Below are positions 8,701-16,896 of a stretch of 45,130 bases of DNA, piece by piece (within the stretch, counting starts at the first letter, position 1; each line of letters opens with the position of its first letter). The notes under the pieces are model-generated. The model ran no database searches. It was not told where the DNA came from and saw only the letters and a list, made by a program, of their open reading frames with translations. The DNA is from Actinomadura sp. KC06 (GTDB taxonomy: Bacteria > Actinomycetota > Actinomycetes > Streptosporangiales > Streptosporangiaceae), in contig NZ_SMKT01000065.1 in the NCBI RefSeq assembly GCF_004348735.1, positions 1-45,130 of the forward strand, written 5' to 3'. The position numbers and the translations under genes were made by a program.

Positions 8701-8884
8701 CGAGCAGGAGCAGCCGCCACCGTCCGAGGACGACGATCCCGAATGGCCCAAGAAGCTCGTCGAGATCGTCGCGACCGGTATGGCCGGCGAGGTCTTCCAG
8801 GCCAGGGCCAACGACAAGTGTCGGACGTGCCCCGTACGCTCCTGCTGCCCGGTCCACGACGAAGGCGGCCAGGTCGGCGACTAG
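5711..8884 (+). CDS. adnA: AdnA-like helicase-nuclease subunit (UvrD-type helicase with C-terminal PD-(D/E)XK nuclease)
   Basis: A 1057-residue SF1A helicase fused to a RecB-type nuclease. Helicase motifs: Walker A GPGTGKTT (about 42-49), VDEYQDTDPAQ (near 248), GDPDQSIYGFRGA (near 273), TAHRSKGLEWD (near 620) and FYVAVTRARKRL (near 685). The C-terminal part has Cys816 (TTCGLRW), the nuclease signature GRIDR...VIIDIKTSS...QLGVYQYA (about 920-965), and Cys1037/1040/1045/1046 (CRTCPVRSCC). A single upstream cysteine plus a C-terminal triplet is the pattern of an iron-sulfur-stapled AddB-type nuclease. With AdnB it should resect double-strand breaks. Length and order match mycobacterial AdnA (Rv3202c). 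GTG 5711 has no clear ribosome binding site, so the exact start is uncertain. Codon bias between roughly 6050 and 7900 is weaker than in the flanks. Confidence 0.9.
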   Translation: MPSASYRLVRRAGPARTVPPVLDEQQRRVVEHAGGPMLVLAGPGTGKTTTIVEAVVDRIENRGVDPERVLVLTFSRKAAGELRQRITGRLHRTTRTPLALTFHSYAYALLRRDAVLDEEQAPRLLSGPEQLLEVRRFLEGELADGARGWPERLRAALATRGFAEELRDFTLRAVERDVFGEDLVALGRMRGRDDWPAIGEFMERYADRFALDPVPTYDYGELIHVAARMLADEEVRIREQDAYDIVFVDEYQDTDPAQEALLHYLAGDGRDLVVVGDPDQSIYGFRGADVRGIQEFPNRFRTLDGEPASVVALQTCRRMGPEILAASRRIARRLPAGSAGAAEHRALRPVEELEDGEVRAVIADSESQESALVADELRRAHLLDGIPWSRMAVLVRSAVRQVPVLRRALAQAGVPVVVAGDEVPLIGEPAVRPFLVLLRAALKKGFLDEVVAEDLLTGPLGGADALAMRRLKRALRDLEELSGGQRPLGELLVAAVNDPRELVLVHERVRAPAERVAHLIDVARRSVHDGGSAEDVLWAVWQESGQADVLLEQSVKGGTRGASADRDLDAVVALFDHAARFVDRLPQAGPELFVDNIASQEIAGDTLAEQAPEGEAVRILTAHRSKGLEWDVVVVAGVQEGVWPDVRLRGSLLGIEELVEHAAGAEPEGDAAAGASMAAKMLDEERRLFYVAVTRARKRLLVTAVGGDDTEERPSRFLNELLPGAIEQSQLDEKTRWLSLSALVADLRSVVADPSRPEPLRRAAAGHLARLARAGVRGAKPENWYAITALSDSGPAFAEDEPITISPSQVEAFTTCGLRWLLASAVGAQEGGPNEYSTMGKVIHAVAELAGADDGVNEVHVAERLDEIWNDLEFRSSWYSEKQREQAGRMVDKFLDWHRGNPNEVVALEESFKVDLGRVVIKGRIDRAERDEDGRAVIIDIKTSSTAVPKDDLARHPQLGVYQYAVMLGAFERHGLIEPGGAKLVQVGKAAFTAKAREQEQPPPSEDDDPEWPKKLVEIVATGMAGEVFQARANDKCRTCPVRSCCPVHDEGGQVGD

Positions 8885-8967
8885 CGGCGGCGGGTTCTGT
8901 ACGCTCCTGCTGATCCGTCCGCCTCGCCGAGGGCGGGCACGTCGACACGCAGCTCGGGGGGAGTGGG

Positions 8968-11900
8968 GTGATCACGCCGGGAGAGCTGGCCCGGCTGCTG
9001 GAGATCCCGGAGCCGACGAAGGAGCAGGCCCGGGTGATCGAGGCGCCGATGGCGCCCATGGCGGTGATCGCGGGCGCCGGGTCAGGCAAGAGCGAGACGA
9101 TGGCCGCGCGGGTGGTGTGGCTGGTCGCGAACGGGTTCGTCCGGCCGGAGCGCGTGCTCGGCCTCACGTTCACGCGGAAGGCCGCCGCGGAGCTGGGCGT
9201 CCGCGTGCGGAAGCGGCTCGACAAGCTGCGCGAGGTGCTTCCCGGGGACGAGCTGGAACGGCTCGGCGGCGAAGCGCTGTTCGACGGCGAGCCGATGGTG
9301 TCGACGTACCACTCGTACGCCGCGCGGCTCTTCGGCGACCACGCATTGCGCGAGGCGCTCGAACCGACGATGCGGCTGATCTCACCGGCCGTCGCCTGGC
9401 AGATCTGCTCGCGTGTCGTCGACGCCTACCACGGGCCGATGGACCGCATCGAATGGCAGCCCGACACCGTGACGAAGGCCGTCATGGAACTCGCCGGAGA
9501 CCTGTCGGAGCATCTGCGGACGGCCGACGACGTCCGCAAGGTCGGGACATGGCTGGACGAACGGTTCGCCGTGGTGAAGAAGCCGCTCAAGGCGCAGCGC
9601 GACATCCTCGCCAAGCAGGCCGTCCGGGAACAGCTCATGCCGCTGATCGAGGCGTACGGGCGCGCCAAGGCCGACCGCGAGGTCATCGACCACGGCGACC
9701 AGATGGCGCTGGCGGCGAGGATCGCCTACAAGCATCCCGAGGTCGGGATGATCGAGCGGTCGCGGTTCTCGGTCGTCCTGCTGGACGAGTACCAGGACAC
9801 GTCGCAGGCGCAGCTCGTCCTGCTGAAGTCGCTGTTCACGGGCGGGCATCCGGTGACGGCGGTCGGCGACCCGTGCCAGTCCATCTACGGGTGGCGCGGC
9901 GCGAGCGCGGGGAACCTGCTGCGGTTCGCGTACGACTTCCCTTCGCAGGCCGGAATCGCGGGGGGACGTCCTGTGCCCGCGCCGGTCGTCCAGCTCAGCC
10001 GGTCGTTCCGGAACGGCGAGCAGATCCTGGACGCCGCCGCCAAGATCCAGGAGGAGCTGCGGGCGGAGACGAAGGCCGTGCCGCGGCTCATCCCCGGCGC
10101 GGGCCGGGAGGGGCGCGGACGCGTCGAATGCGCGCTGTTCGACACCGTCGAGGACGAGGCCGAACGCATCGCCGCCCGCATCGCCGGTCTCATGGCCGCC
10201 GACCCCGAAACGGCCCCGGACGGCGGCCCGCCCGCCGGCGGCGAAGGCCTGGAGTACGGCGACATCGCCGTCCTCGCGCGGAAGCGGTCGCAGTTCCCGC
10301 TGATCAGGCGGGCGCTGGAGGCGCGCGGCATCCCGGTCGAGGTCGTCGGGCTCGGCGGGCTCCTCACCGTCCCCGAGGTGCAGGACGTCGTCGCCACGAT
10401 GCGGGTCATGCACGACCCGACGGCGGGCGCGTCCCTCGCGCGGCTGCTCACCGGCCCGCGCTGGCGCCTCGGCCCGCGCGACCTCGTCGCCCTCGGCCGC
10501 CGCGCCCGCGCCCTCGCCCAGGACGCCGCCCGCGACATCACTCCGCCCGAGACCGCCCAGCCGGAGCAGACCCCGCCGGACGAATCCCCGACCGGCACCG
10601 GCGAGGCCGCCGAAACGGGTGAAACAGCTGAAACCGCGGACGATCCGCTGCGGCAGCTCGTCAGCGAGCTGAACCAGGAGACCGGGAGCCTGGTCGACGC
10701 GCTCGACGACCTCGGCCCGCCGGAGGCGTACTCGCCGGAAGGCCGCGCGCGGCTCCGCCGCCTCCGCGACGAGCTGCGCATGCTCCGCGGGCAGGTCGGG
10801 CTCCCGCTGCCCGACCTCGTCAGCGAGGTGGAACGCGCGCTCGGCCTCGACATCGAGGTCGCCGCCCGGTCCGGGCTCGACCCCGTCACCGCCCGCGCCG
10901 ACCTCGACGCCTTCATCGACGCGGCCGCCACGTTCGCCGGCGACGCCGAAGACCCGACGCTCGGCGCGTTCCTCGCCTACCTCAAGGCCGCCGAGACGGA
11001 GGAGTTCGGGCTGGAGGCCGGACGGGTCGGCGAGACCAACAGCGTGAAGCTCCTCACCGTCCACGCGTCCAAGGGCCTGGAATGGCCGGTGGTCGTCGTT
11101 CCCGGCCTATCGTCCGTCCCGCAGAAGAACGGCGCGCCCGCCAAGGGGTCGATCTTCCCGTCGCCGCCGCAGAACGCCACCCGCTGGACCGCGAACCCGC
11201 GCGTCCTGCCGTTCATGCTCCGCGGCGACCGCGCCGACCTGCCGCCGCTGAACGGGCTGGAGAAGGACGACCTCGCCGCCTTCGACGACGCCTGCGCCGA
11301 ACGCGACCTGCGCGAGGAGCGGCGGCTCGCCTACGTCGCGGTGACGCGCGCGTCCACCCTGCTCATCGCCACGGGCTACTGGTGGGGTTCGTCAGGACGC
11401 CCGCTCGGGCCGTCGCCGTTCCTGGAGGAGATCCACGCGGTCTGCGTGACCGGCGCCGGGTCCGTCCCCGTGTGGGCCGACCCGCCGGAGGAGGGAACCG
11501 CGAACCCGCTGCTCGCCGACCCCGACGAGGCGCAGTGGCCCATCGCGCCCGGCGACCGCGGCGGCTCCGACGCCACGTCCCGCGAACGGTACGAGGCCGT
11601 GGTCGAGGCCGCCCGCATGGTCGAGGACGAGATGGCCGGGCGGACGCGCCACTGGGCCGGTCACGAGGGGCTGTCCGACGCCGACCGGGGCCGCATGACC
11701 GCGTGGGCGCGCGACGTCGAGCTGCTGCTCGCCGAACGCGACCGGGGGCGCGGCGGCGACGGGCTCCTGGTCGAACTGCCCGCGCACCTGTCGGTGTCGT
11801 CGCTGGTGTCGCTGGCCCGCGACCCGGCGGCGCTGGCCCGGCAGATCCGCCGCCCGATGCCACGTCCGCCCGCCCCCTACGTGAGGCGCGGCACCGCGTT

Positions 11901-12372
11901 CCACGCCTGGCTGGAGAGCCGCTGGGGGCAGCAGCGCCTCCTCGACCCCGACGAGCTCCCCGGCGCGGCCGACGAGGGCGCCGCCGACGACGCGCAGCTC
12001 GCGCGGCTCCGGTCCCGTTTCGAGGAGTCGGAGTGGGCGTCGCGGGAGCCGCTCGACATCGAGGTGCCGTTCGAGACCATCATCGGCGACCGGCTGATCC
12101 GCGGGCGCATGGACGCCGTCTTCCGGTCGGGCGGCGGCGGGTACGAGATCGTCGACTGGAAGACCGGGTCGCCGCCGTCCGGCGACGAGGCCCGGTTCGC
12201 GTCGGTGCAGCTCGCCGCGTACCGGATGGCGTGGGCGGAACTCGCCGGGGTGGACGTCGGGCAGGTCAGCGCGGCCTTCCACTACGTCAGCGCCAACGTC
12301 ACCGTCCGCCCGGCCGACCTGCTGGACGCGGAGGGTCTGGCCGCGCTGCTGGAGACCGTCCCCGCCGCCTGA
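8968..12372 (+). CDS. adnB: AdnB-like helicase-nuclease subunit
   Basis: An 1134-residue partner of the preceding gene, 83 bp downstream. SF1A helicase motifs: Walker A GAGSGKSE (about 36-43), LDEYQDTSQAQ (near 270), GDPCQSIYGWRGAS (near 300), VHASKGLEWPVVVVPG (near 696) and AYVAVTRAS (near 788). The C-terminal nuclease has RGTAFHAWLE (about 973), GRMDAVF, EIVDWKTG and QLAAYRMAW (to about 1089), so its catalytic acidic residues and lysine are intact. There is a low-complexity Pro/Glu/Thr linker around residues 524-561 that is likely lineage-specific. GTG 8968 follows GGGGGAG at 4-5 nt. AdnAB heterodimers are ATP-driven end-resection motors of mycobacteria and relatives, functional analogues of AddAB/RecBCD. 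Both subunits here look nuclease-competent. Confidence 0.9.
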   Translation: MITPGELARLLEIPEPTKEQARVIEAPMAPMAVIAGAGSGKSETMAARVVWLVANGFVRPERVLGLTFTRKAAAELGVRVRKRLDKLREVLPGDELERLGGEALFDGEPMVSTYHSYAARLFGDHALREALEPTMRLISPAVAWQICSRVVDAYHGPMDRIEWQPDTVTKAVMELAGDLSEHLRTADDVRKVGTWLDERFAVVKKPLKAQRDILAKQAVREQLMPLIEAYGRAKADREVIDHGDQMALAARIAYKHPEVGMIERSRFSVVLLDEYQDTSQAQLVLLKSLFTGGHPVTAVGDPCQSIYGWRGASAGNLLRFAYDFPSQAGIAGGRPVPAPVVQLSRSFRNGEQILDAAAKIQEELRAETKAVPRLIPGAGREGRGRVECALFDTVEDEAERIAARIAGLMAADPETAPDGGPPAGGEGLEYGDIAVLARKRSQFPLIRRALEARGIPVEVVGLGGLLTVPEVQDVVATMRVMHDPTAGASLARLLTGPRWRLGPRDLVALGRRARALAQDAARDITPPETAQPEQTPPDESPTGTGEAAETGETAETADDPLRQLVSELNQETGSLVDALDDLGPPEAYSPEGRARLRRLRDELRMLRGQVGLPLPDLVSEVERALGLDIEVAARSGLDPVTARADLDAFIDAAATFAGDAEDPTLGAFLAYLKAAETEEFGLEAGRVGETNSVKLLTVHASKGLEWPVVVVPGLSSVPQKNGAPAKGSIFPSPPQNATRWTANPRVLPFMLRGDRADLPPLNGLEKDDLAAFDDACAERDLREERRLAYVAVTRASTLLIATGYWWGSSGRPLGPSPFLEEIHAVCVTGAGSVPVWADPPEEGTANPLLADPDEAQWPIAPGDRGGSDATSRERYEAVVEAARMVEDEMAGRTRHWAGHEGLSDADRGRMTAWARDVELLLAERDRGRGGDGLLVELPAHLSVSSLVSLARDPAALARQIRRPMPRPPAPYVRRGTAFHAWLESRWGQQRLLDPDELPGAADEGAADDAQLARLRSRFEESEWASREPLDIEVPFETIIGDRLIRGRMDAVFRSGGGGYEIVDWKTGSPPSGDEARFASVQLAAYRMAWAELAGVDVGQVSAAFHYVSANVTVRPADLLDAEGLAALLETVPAA

Positions 12373-12451
12373 GCCGTCGTTGTGTCACGCCGACCCCTGT
12401 TCACCGTGCGTGGTTTCGGGGATGATCCGGGCAACCATCCGAGGAGGCGAC

Positions 12452-13231
12452 GTGACGGTGACGCATGACGACAAGGTCGTACGGGAGTTCTCCAAGCAGG
12501 CCGCGGGATTCGCCGACCCCGGGCTGAACACGGCGCTCACCCGCCATCTGGACCGGCTCGTCCGGTTCATGGAACCGGAGCTCGACCTTGAGGACGTCGT
12601 GCTGGAGGTCGCCGCCGGAACCGGGATCGTCTCCCGGGCGATCGCGCCCCGCGTCCGCCACGTGACGGCCTTCGACCTCACCCCGGCCATGCTCGCCGAG
12701 GGCAAGCGCGACGCCGACCACGCGGGACTCACGAACGTCACCTTCACCCGCGGCGACGCCGCCGCGCTGCCCTACGTCGACCGGTCGTTCACGCTGGTCG
12801 TCACCCGCCTCTCGCTGCATCAGGTCGCCGACCCCGCGGCGGTCGTGGGGGAGATGGCCAGGGTGAGCCGTCCGGGCGCGGCGCTGATCATCGCCGATCT
12901 GGTCCGTCCGGACGGGCTGGACGGCGACCCCGACCGGATCGAGAGGCTCCGCGACCCGTCGCACGGCACCGTGCTCACCGAAGCGCAGATCGCAGAGCTG
13001 GTCACGGCGGCGGGCGCGGAGGTGAAGCGCGCCGAGCGGTTCGATCACGTCCGTCCGCTGGAACCGTGGCTGGAGCTCTCGCAGACGCCCGACGACGTCG
13101 CCGCGCAGATCAGGCGGGAGCTGGAGGACGAGCTGGCGGGAGGCCCCGCGACCGGGATGCGCCCCAGCAAACCGGACGGCGTCCTGCATTTCACGCATTC
13201 CTACCTCTTCCAGCAGGCGATCGCCGAATAG
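12452..13231 (+). CDS. Class I SAM-dependent methyltransferase (UbiE/Methyltransf_11 type)
   Basis: A 259-residue methyltransferase. Motif I is VLEVAAGTGIVSRAIA, followed by the acidic end of strand 2 in VTAFDLTPAML, GDAAALPY as motif II, and the LSLHQVADP plus VSRPGAALIIADL region typical of the UbiE-like Methyltransf_11 family. The substrate cannot be read from sequence; relatives modify quinones and various small molecules. GTG 12452 is preceded by GAGGAGG with 5 nt spacing, an excellent site, so the upstream in-frame ATG at 12380 is not used. It lies 80 bp behind adnB on the same strand and may be co-transcribed or have its own promoter. It marks the start of the region that differs from the mycobacterial gene order. 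Confidence 0.85.
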   Translation: MTVTHDDKVVREFSKQAAGFADPGLNTALTRHLDRLVRFMEPELDLEDVVLEVAAGTGIVSRAIAPRVRHVTAFDLTPAMLAEGKRDADHAGLTNVTFTRGDAAALPYVDRSFTLVVTRLSLHQVADPAAVVGEMARVSRPGAALIIADLVRPDGLDGDPDRIERLRDPSHGTVLTEAQIAELVTAAGAEVKRAERFDHVRPLEPWLELSQTPDDVAAQIRRELEDELAGGPATGMRPSKPDGVLHFTHSYLFQQAIAE

Positions 13232-13240
13232 GGCGTGCGT

Positions 13241-13256
13241 TCGATCAAACGTTCGA
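13241..13256. promoter_or_regulatory. LexA (SOS) box
   Basis: TCGATCAAACGTTCGA differs at one position from the actinobacterial SOS consensus TCGAAC-N4-GTTCGA. It ends 20 nt before the -10 element of the next gene, so it covers the -35 region, where LexA binding would block RNA polymerase. Confidence 0.65.
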
Positions 13257-13276
13257 CGAATGTCGCCCGTGTGGTC

Positions 13277-13282
13277 TAAGTT
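13277..13282 (+). promoter_or_regulatory. Leaderless -10 element of the small SOS-box gene
   Basis: TAAGTT followed by 7 nt and ATG 13290, without a ribosome binding site. Confidence 0.5.
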
Positions 13283-13289
13283 GTCGAAC

Positions 13290-13598
13290 ATGGGTTCTAA
13301 GAACGTGCGCTCCCTCGAACGCGAACCGGCCGCGCTGGCGATGCGCATCGGCGTCGTCGCGGCCGAGGCCGCCCTCGCCACCTTCGCCCGCAACCTCGAC
13401 GTGGACGACCTCGAGGACGGCGTCGACTTCCAGGGCGCCATCGGCCCCGCCGAATGGCCCGTGTTCTCCCTGGTCATCGACACCCTCGCCGAGGCCGCCC
13501 CGGGCGACCGCCGCTCCCTGGACGAACGCCGCGCCGACGCCCTCAACGACCTCGCCCGCATCTGCATGGCCGCCAAGACCCGCCCCGGCGCCGCCTGA
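13290..13598 (+). CDS. Small uncharacterised helical protein, probably SOS-regulated
   Basis: A 102-residue protein I do not recognise. It appears all-helical: a basic start (MGSKNVRSLEREP), an Ala-rich helix (MRIGVVAAEAALATFARNL), an acidic stretch (DVDDLEDGVD), then a second half with SLDERRADALNDLARICMAA. It has no signal peptide or membrane segment. Third codon positions are almost all G or C, so it is clearly coding. ATG 13290 is chosen because a TANNNT hexamer lies 7 nt upstream (leaderless); an earlier in-frame ATG at 13260 would fall upstream of the promoter. The near-consensus LexA box upstream suggests a DNA-damage role. This would fit the adjacent repair block, but no function can be read from the protein itself. 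Confidence 0.75.
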   Translation: MGSKNVRSLEREPAALAMRIGVVAAEAALATFARNLDVDDLEDGVDFQGAIGPAEWPVFSLVIDTLAEAAPGDRRSLDERRADALNDLARICMAAKTRPGAA

Positions 13599-13599
13599 C

Positions 13600-13650
13600 G
13601 CCTGCGGGCCGCTTGATGCCTGCGGGCCGCCAGCCGCCTGCGGCCGGCCG
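13600..13650. repeat. Direct repeats between convergent genes
   Basis: GCCTGCGGGCCGC occurs at 13600-13612 and again at 13618-13630, followed by a degenerate third copy. The stretch lies between two converging stops and may fold as a GC-rich terminator. Confidence 0.4.
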
Positions 13651-13657
13651 CGCCGCG

Positions 13658-15268
13658 CTAGTCGTCGTCCAGGGCGGTCGCCTTCACCTTGCCGGTGCTG
13701 GTGCGCGGCAGTTCCTCGACGAACCTGACGTCGCGCGGGACCTTGTAGCGGGCCAGGTGTTCTCGCACGTACGCCCTGACCTCGTCCTCGGTGATCCGCG
13801 CTCCGGGGTTCCGGACGATGTGCGCTGCGAGCCGCTGGCCGAACCTCTGGTCGTCCACGCCGGTCACCGACACTTCGGCGACGTCCGGATGGCCGCCGAG
13901 CAGGCTCTCGACCTCGCCGGGGAACACGTTCTCCCCGCCCGAGATGATCATGTCGTCGGCGCGTCCGTCGATGAACAGCCGTCCCGCCTCGTCGAAATGC
14001 CCGAGGTCGCCGGTGCTCGTCAGGCCGTCCCGCACCCGCTTGCCGCCGCCGCCCGTGTAGCCAGCGAACCGCAGGCCGCCGCCGGTGTGGATCTCGCCGA
14101 TCTCACCGGCGGGCAGTTCGCGCCCGCTCTCGTCCAGGATCTTGATGGTGAGGCGGAAGGACGGTTTTCCCACCGTGCCGGGAGCGTCTCTCAGATCGTC
14201 GGGAGTCGCGATCGTGGCCCAGCCCGTCTCCGTCGCGCCGTACACGTTGATGAGGATGTCGCCGAACCTGCCCATGAACGCGTCCGACAAATGAGGATGC
14301 AGCGCCGAACCGCCGCACACGACGACGCGGAGGGACGGCGTTCTCGGCGTCTCCTCCAGGTCGAGGACGCGCTGGAGCATCACGGGCACCGCCACCAGCG
14401 CCTCCGCCTCGCAGGCCGCGATCGTGTCCAGCGTCTCCCGCGCGTCGAAACGCCGGGACAGGACGAGCGGCATCCCCATGCCGAGCCCGACCGTCGCATA
14501 GGCGAAACCCAGGATGTGGAAAAGCGGCGGCGCGATCACGATGGGCCCGCCCGACCGGACCGGAACCCGCATGAGATGACTGAGCGCCGCAGGCAGCAAC
14601 GACGAAATCGATAGATCGTGCGTCGCGCCCTTCGGTGTTCCTGTGGTTCCGGAAGTCATGACGATGATGCGGCTGGTCCGCTCTGGGGCGATCGGCTCTG
14701 CTTGCGTGCCGGCTATGAGCGCGTCGATCGTCTTGAACGTTTCGTGCGGGTCGCCGTCCGTCCAGGCGAGGAGGCGTTGTCCATCGAATCCGGAATTGTC
14801 GACCGTCGAGCCGAACTCCTCATCGTGGACGAGTAGCCCAATGCCTTCGCGTTCGATGACGTCACCTAGCTGCGTGGCGGAGAAGTCCGCATTGAGCAGC
14901 ACCACGTCATCGCCCAGGCGGGACGCGGCGAGAACCGCCTCGATGAATCCCCGGTGATTGCGGCACAGGACGCCGACCCGGCCGCCGTCCGTGCGGTCGC
15001 GGAGCGCGGTCGCGAGTGACGCCGCCCGCTGTTCGAGTTCCCGGTAGGACAGCGTTCCGCGTTCGTCGATCAGCGCCGTCCGGTCGGGGAAGCGCAGCGC
15101 CGCCATCGCGCCGATCGTCGCGGGAACGGGCCCGAAGCGCATGTACGGAAGCAGCAGACGTACGGCTCTGTCCGGTCGGACGGGGTGCAGGGCGCCGGCG
15201 TCGCGGACGGCGCGGGTCGCCCGCAGCCCAAGGGTCGCGAAGCCACGCATCCGGTCGAGCAGCAGCAC
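13658..15268 (-). CDS. Acyl-CoA synthetase / AMP-dependent ligase (ANL superfamily)
   Basis: A 536-residue adenylate-forming enzyme. The P-loop-like motif IVMTSGTTGTPKGATH, the A5 motif NVYGATETGWATI, the A7/A8 region STGDLGHFDEAGRLFIDGRADDMI and the C-terminal lysine motif PRTSTGKVKATAL are all intact, so both the adenylation and thioesterification conformations should form. The N-terminus resembles FadD2/FadD12-like long-chain fatty acyl-CoA ligases of actinobacteria. The substrate is not determinable here. GTG 15268 has GGAGG about 13 nt upstream, slightly far; ATG 15250 is an alternative. It is divergent from the maleylpyruvate-isomerase-like pair. Codon bias is uneven, with a weaker segment at about 14600-14950. 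Confidence 0.9.
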   Translation of the reverse strand: MLLLDRMRGFATLGLRATRAVRDAGALHPVRPDRAVRLLLPYMRFGPVPATIGAMAALRFPDRTALIDERGTLSYRELEQRAASLATALRDRTDGGRVGVLCRNHRGFIEAVLAASRLGDDVVLLNADFSATQLGDVIEREGIGLLVHDEEFGSTVDNSGFDGQRLLAWTDGDPHETFKTIDALIAGTQAEPIAPERTSRIIVMTSGTTGTPKGATHDLSISSLLPAALSHLMRVPVRSGGPIVIAPPLFHILGFAYATVGLGMGMPLVLSRRFDARETLDTIAACEAEALVAVPVMLQRVLDLEETPRTPSLRVVVCGGSALHPHLSDAFMGRFGDILINVYGATETGWATIATPDDLRDAPGTVGKPSFRLTIKILDESGRELPAGEIGEIHTGGGLRFAGYTGGGGKRVRDGLTSTGDLGHFDEAGRLFIDGRADDMIISGGENVFPGEVESLLGGHPDVAEVSVTGVDDQRFGQRLAAHIVRNPGARITEDEVRAYVREHLARYKVPRDVRFVEELPRTSTGKVKATALDDD

Positions 15269-15400
15269 AGCGTCCGTCTCTCCTCCGAAGACCCGTCACC
15301 CGCGCGGACGAGTCCCGGCACACGGCATACCCGGCTTTCCGCAAGATATGGGGTGCGCTTCCCCCGATTTAATGGTTCTCGGGAACGCGGAGCCGCTGGG

Positions 15401-15406
15401 TAGTGT
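15401..15406 (+). promoter_or_regulatory. Leaderless -10 element of the first MDMPI-like gene
   Basis: TAGTGT followed by 6 nt and ATG 15413; no ribosome binding site. Confidence 0.5.
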
Positions 15407-15412
15407 CGGATC

Positions 15413-16060
15413 ATGCCGCGTTCATCCGATTCCGTCGAGGCCGTCACCGCGGACGATCTCGACCTGGCCGTCCAACTCGCCGTCGACGCCCTTCGGAAGG
15501 CCCCTCCGGAGGTGTGGGACGCCAAGGCCGGGATCCTCGAATGGGACTGCTGGGAGACCGTGGAGCATCTGAGCGACGACCTCTTCGCGTACGCGGCGCA
15601 GCTGGGGCCGAAGGCGCCGCCGATGGACGGCGAGGTGCCGTTCGTCTGGGAGAGCCGGCGGCCCGGCGGGCCCGCGAACGCCGTCCACGCGAACCGTGAG
15701 GCCGGGCCCGGCGGGCTCCTGCAGGTGCTGGAGGCGTGCGGCGGGCTGCTCATCGCCATGGTGCGCGTCACGCCGCCGGACGTCCGCGCCCATCACGTGT
15801 TCGGGGCGTCGGACGCGGAGGGCTTCGCCGCGATGGGAGTGGTGGAGATCCTCGTCCACACCCATGACCTGGCGGAGGGCCTCGGCCTGGCGTGGGAGCC
15901 GCCCGCCGGGCTTTGCGCGCGCGTGCTCGGACGGCTGTTCCCGGACGCCCCGCGCGACACCGACCCGTGGCCGACCCTGCTCTGGGCCACCGGCCGCGCC
16001 GACCTCCCCGGCCGTCCGCGCCCCACGTCCTGGCGCTGGCACGGGGCGCCGCGCGGATGA
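15413..16060 (+). CDS. Maleylpyruvate isomerase N-terminal (MDMPI/DinB-like) domain protein
   Basis: A 215-residue protein with the DinB-like four-helix pattern of mycothiol-dependent maleylpyruvate isomerase N-domains: an early WDCWETVEHLSDD (metal histidine) and a later VVEILVHTHDLAEGLGL with the second histidines. Family proteins bind a divalent metal and many are presumed to use mycothiol. The function in this organism is unknown. The stop overlaps the next start as ATGA (16057-16060), so the two genes are translationally coupled and encode related folds. ATG 15413 is supported by the leaderless promoter. No link with the neighbouring siderophore operon, which runs the other way, can be shown. 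Confidence 0.8.
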   Translation: MPRSSDSVEAVTADDLDLAVQLAVDALRKAPPEVWDAKAGILEWDCWETVEHLSDDLFAYAAQLGPKAPPMDGEVPFVWESRRPGGPANAVHANREAGPGGLLQVLEACGGLLIAMVRVTPPDVRAHHVFGASDAEGFAAMGVVEILVHTHDLAEGLGLAWEPPAGLCARVLGRLFPDAPRDTDPWPTLLWATGRADLPGRPRPTSWRWHGAPRG

Positions 16061-16887
16061 GCGCCTGGCTCGGCCCGCCCATCGACGTGCGCCCTCTGTT
16101 CGCGGGCCAGCAGGCCGCCTTCATCGAGCTGCTGCGCGGTTTCACGGCCGATGAATGGACGCGCCCGACCGTTTGCCCGGGATGGGACGTCAAGGACATC
16201 GCGACCCATGTACTCGGCGACCACGTGGGCCGCCTGTCGATGCTGCGGGATCGGTTCGTGACGCTCCAACCCCGGGAGGACGAGCCGTTTCCCGATTTCA
16301 TCGACCGCATCAACGACGAATGGGTGACGGCAGCGCGGCGTCTCAGCCCGATTCTTCTCCTGGACCTGCTCTCGTCCGTCGGTGACCAGGTCGTGGAGTT
16401 CTGGCAGACCGTCGACATGGACGCCATCGGCGGTTCGGTCAGCTGGGCCGGTCCGGAATCGCATCCCGTGTGGCTGGACGCCGCCCGCGACTTCAGCGAG
16501 TACTGGACGCACCACCAGCAGATCTGCGACGCCACCGGACGGGCAGGGCTGACGGAACCGCGCTATCTCGGACCCGTCCTCGATACCTTCATGCGGGCAT
16601 TGCCGCACACCATGCGAGACATTCCTGCACCGGAGGGAACGGTCGTTCAGGTGGTCGTTTCCGGATTCGGTGGCTGGGCCTGCGTCCGTGGCAGCGAGCG
16701 GTGGGAACTGCAGCGAGAAACCCGCAGCACGCCTGATGCGCTGATCGAACTCGACTCTGACACGGCCTGGCGGTTGTGCACGCGCGGCATCACGCCTGCG
16801 CGCGCCACCGAGCGCTCCCGAATTGACGGTGATCGGGCGCTCGGAGAGGCGGCACTGCAGATCGTGTCGATCATTCACCCCGGCTGA
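16057..16887 (+). CDS. Second maleylpyruvate isomerase family (MDMPI) protein
   Basis: A 276-residue protein starting at ATG 16057 inside the preceding stop. Residues 15-60 read FAGQQAAFIELLRGFTADEW...CPGWDVKDIATHVLGDHVGRL, the standard MDMPI N-domain opening with its metal-binding histidine, and SEYWTHHQQICDATG carries the later histidines. The C-terminal third (VVQVVVSGFGGWACVRGSERWEL ... DTAWRLCTRGI) fits the SCP-2-like C-domain found in these proteins. It is a probable mycothiol- or metal-dependent enzyme without an assigned substrate. The pairing of two MDMPI proteins in one transcription unit is unusual and suggests a heteromer or sequential reactions; that is inference. Codons in the 16160-16890 part are less GC-biased than in the first gene of the pair. 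Confidence 0.82.
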   Translation: MSAWLGPPIDVRPLFAGQQAAFIELLRGFTADEWTRPTVCPGWDVKDIATHVLGDHVGRLSMLRDRFVTLQPREDEPFPDFIDRINDEWVTAARRLSPILLLDLLSSVGDQVVEFWQTVDMDAIGGSVSWAGPESHPVWLDAARDFSEYWTHHQQICDATGRAGLTEPRYLGPVLDTFMRALPHTMRDIPAPEGTVVQVVVSGFGGWACVRGSERWELQRETRSTPDALIELDSDTAWRLCTRGITPARATERSRIDGDRALGEAALQIVSIIHPG

Positions 16888-16896
16888 CGCCCCGGA

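Noticed and set aside
12380..12451. Longer start for the methyltransferase
   Set aside because: The upstream ATG has no ribosome binding site, while GTG 12452 has a near-perfect one and begins at the conserved domain's usual distance.
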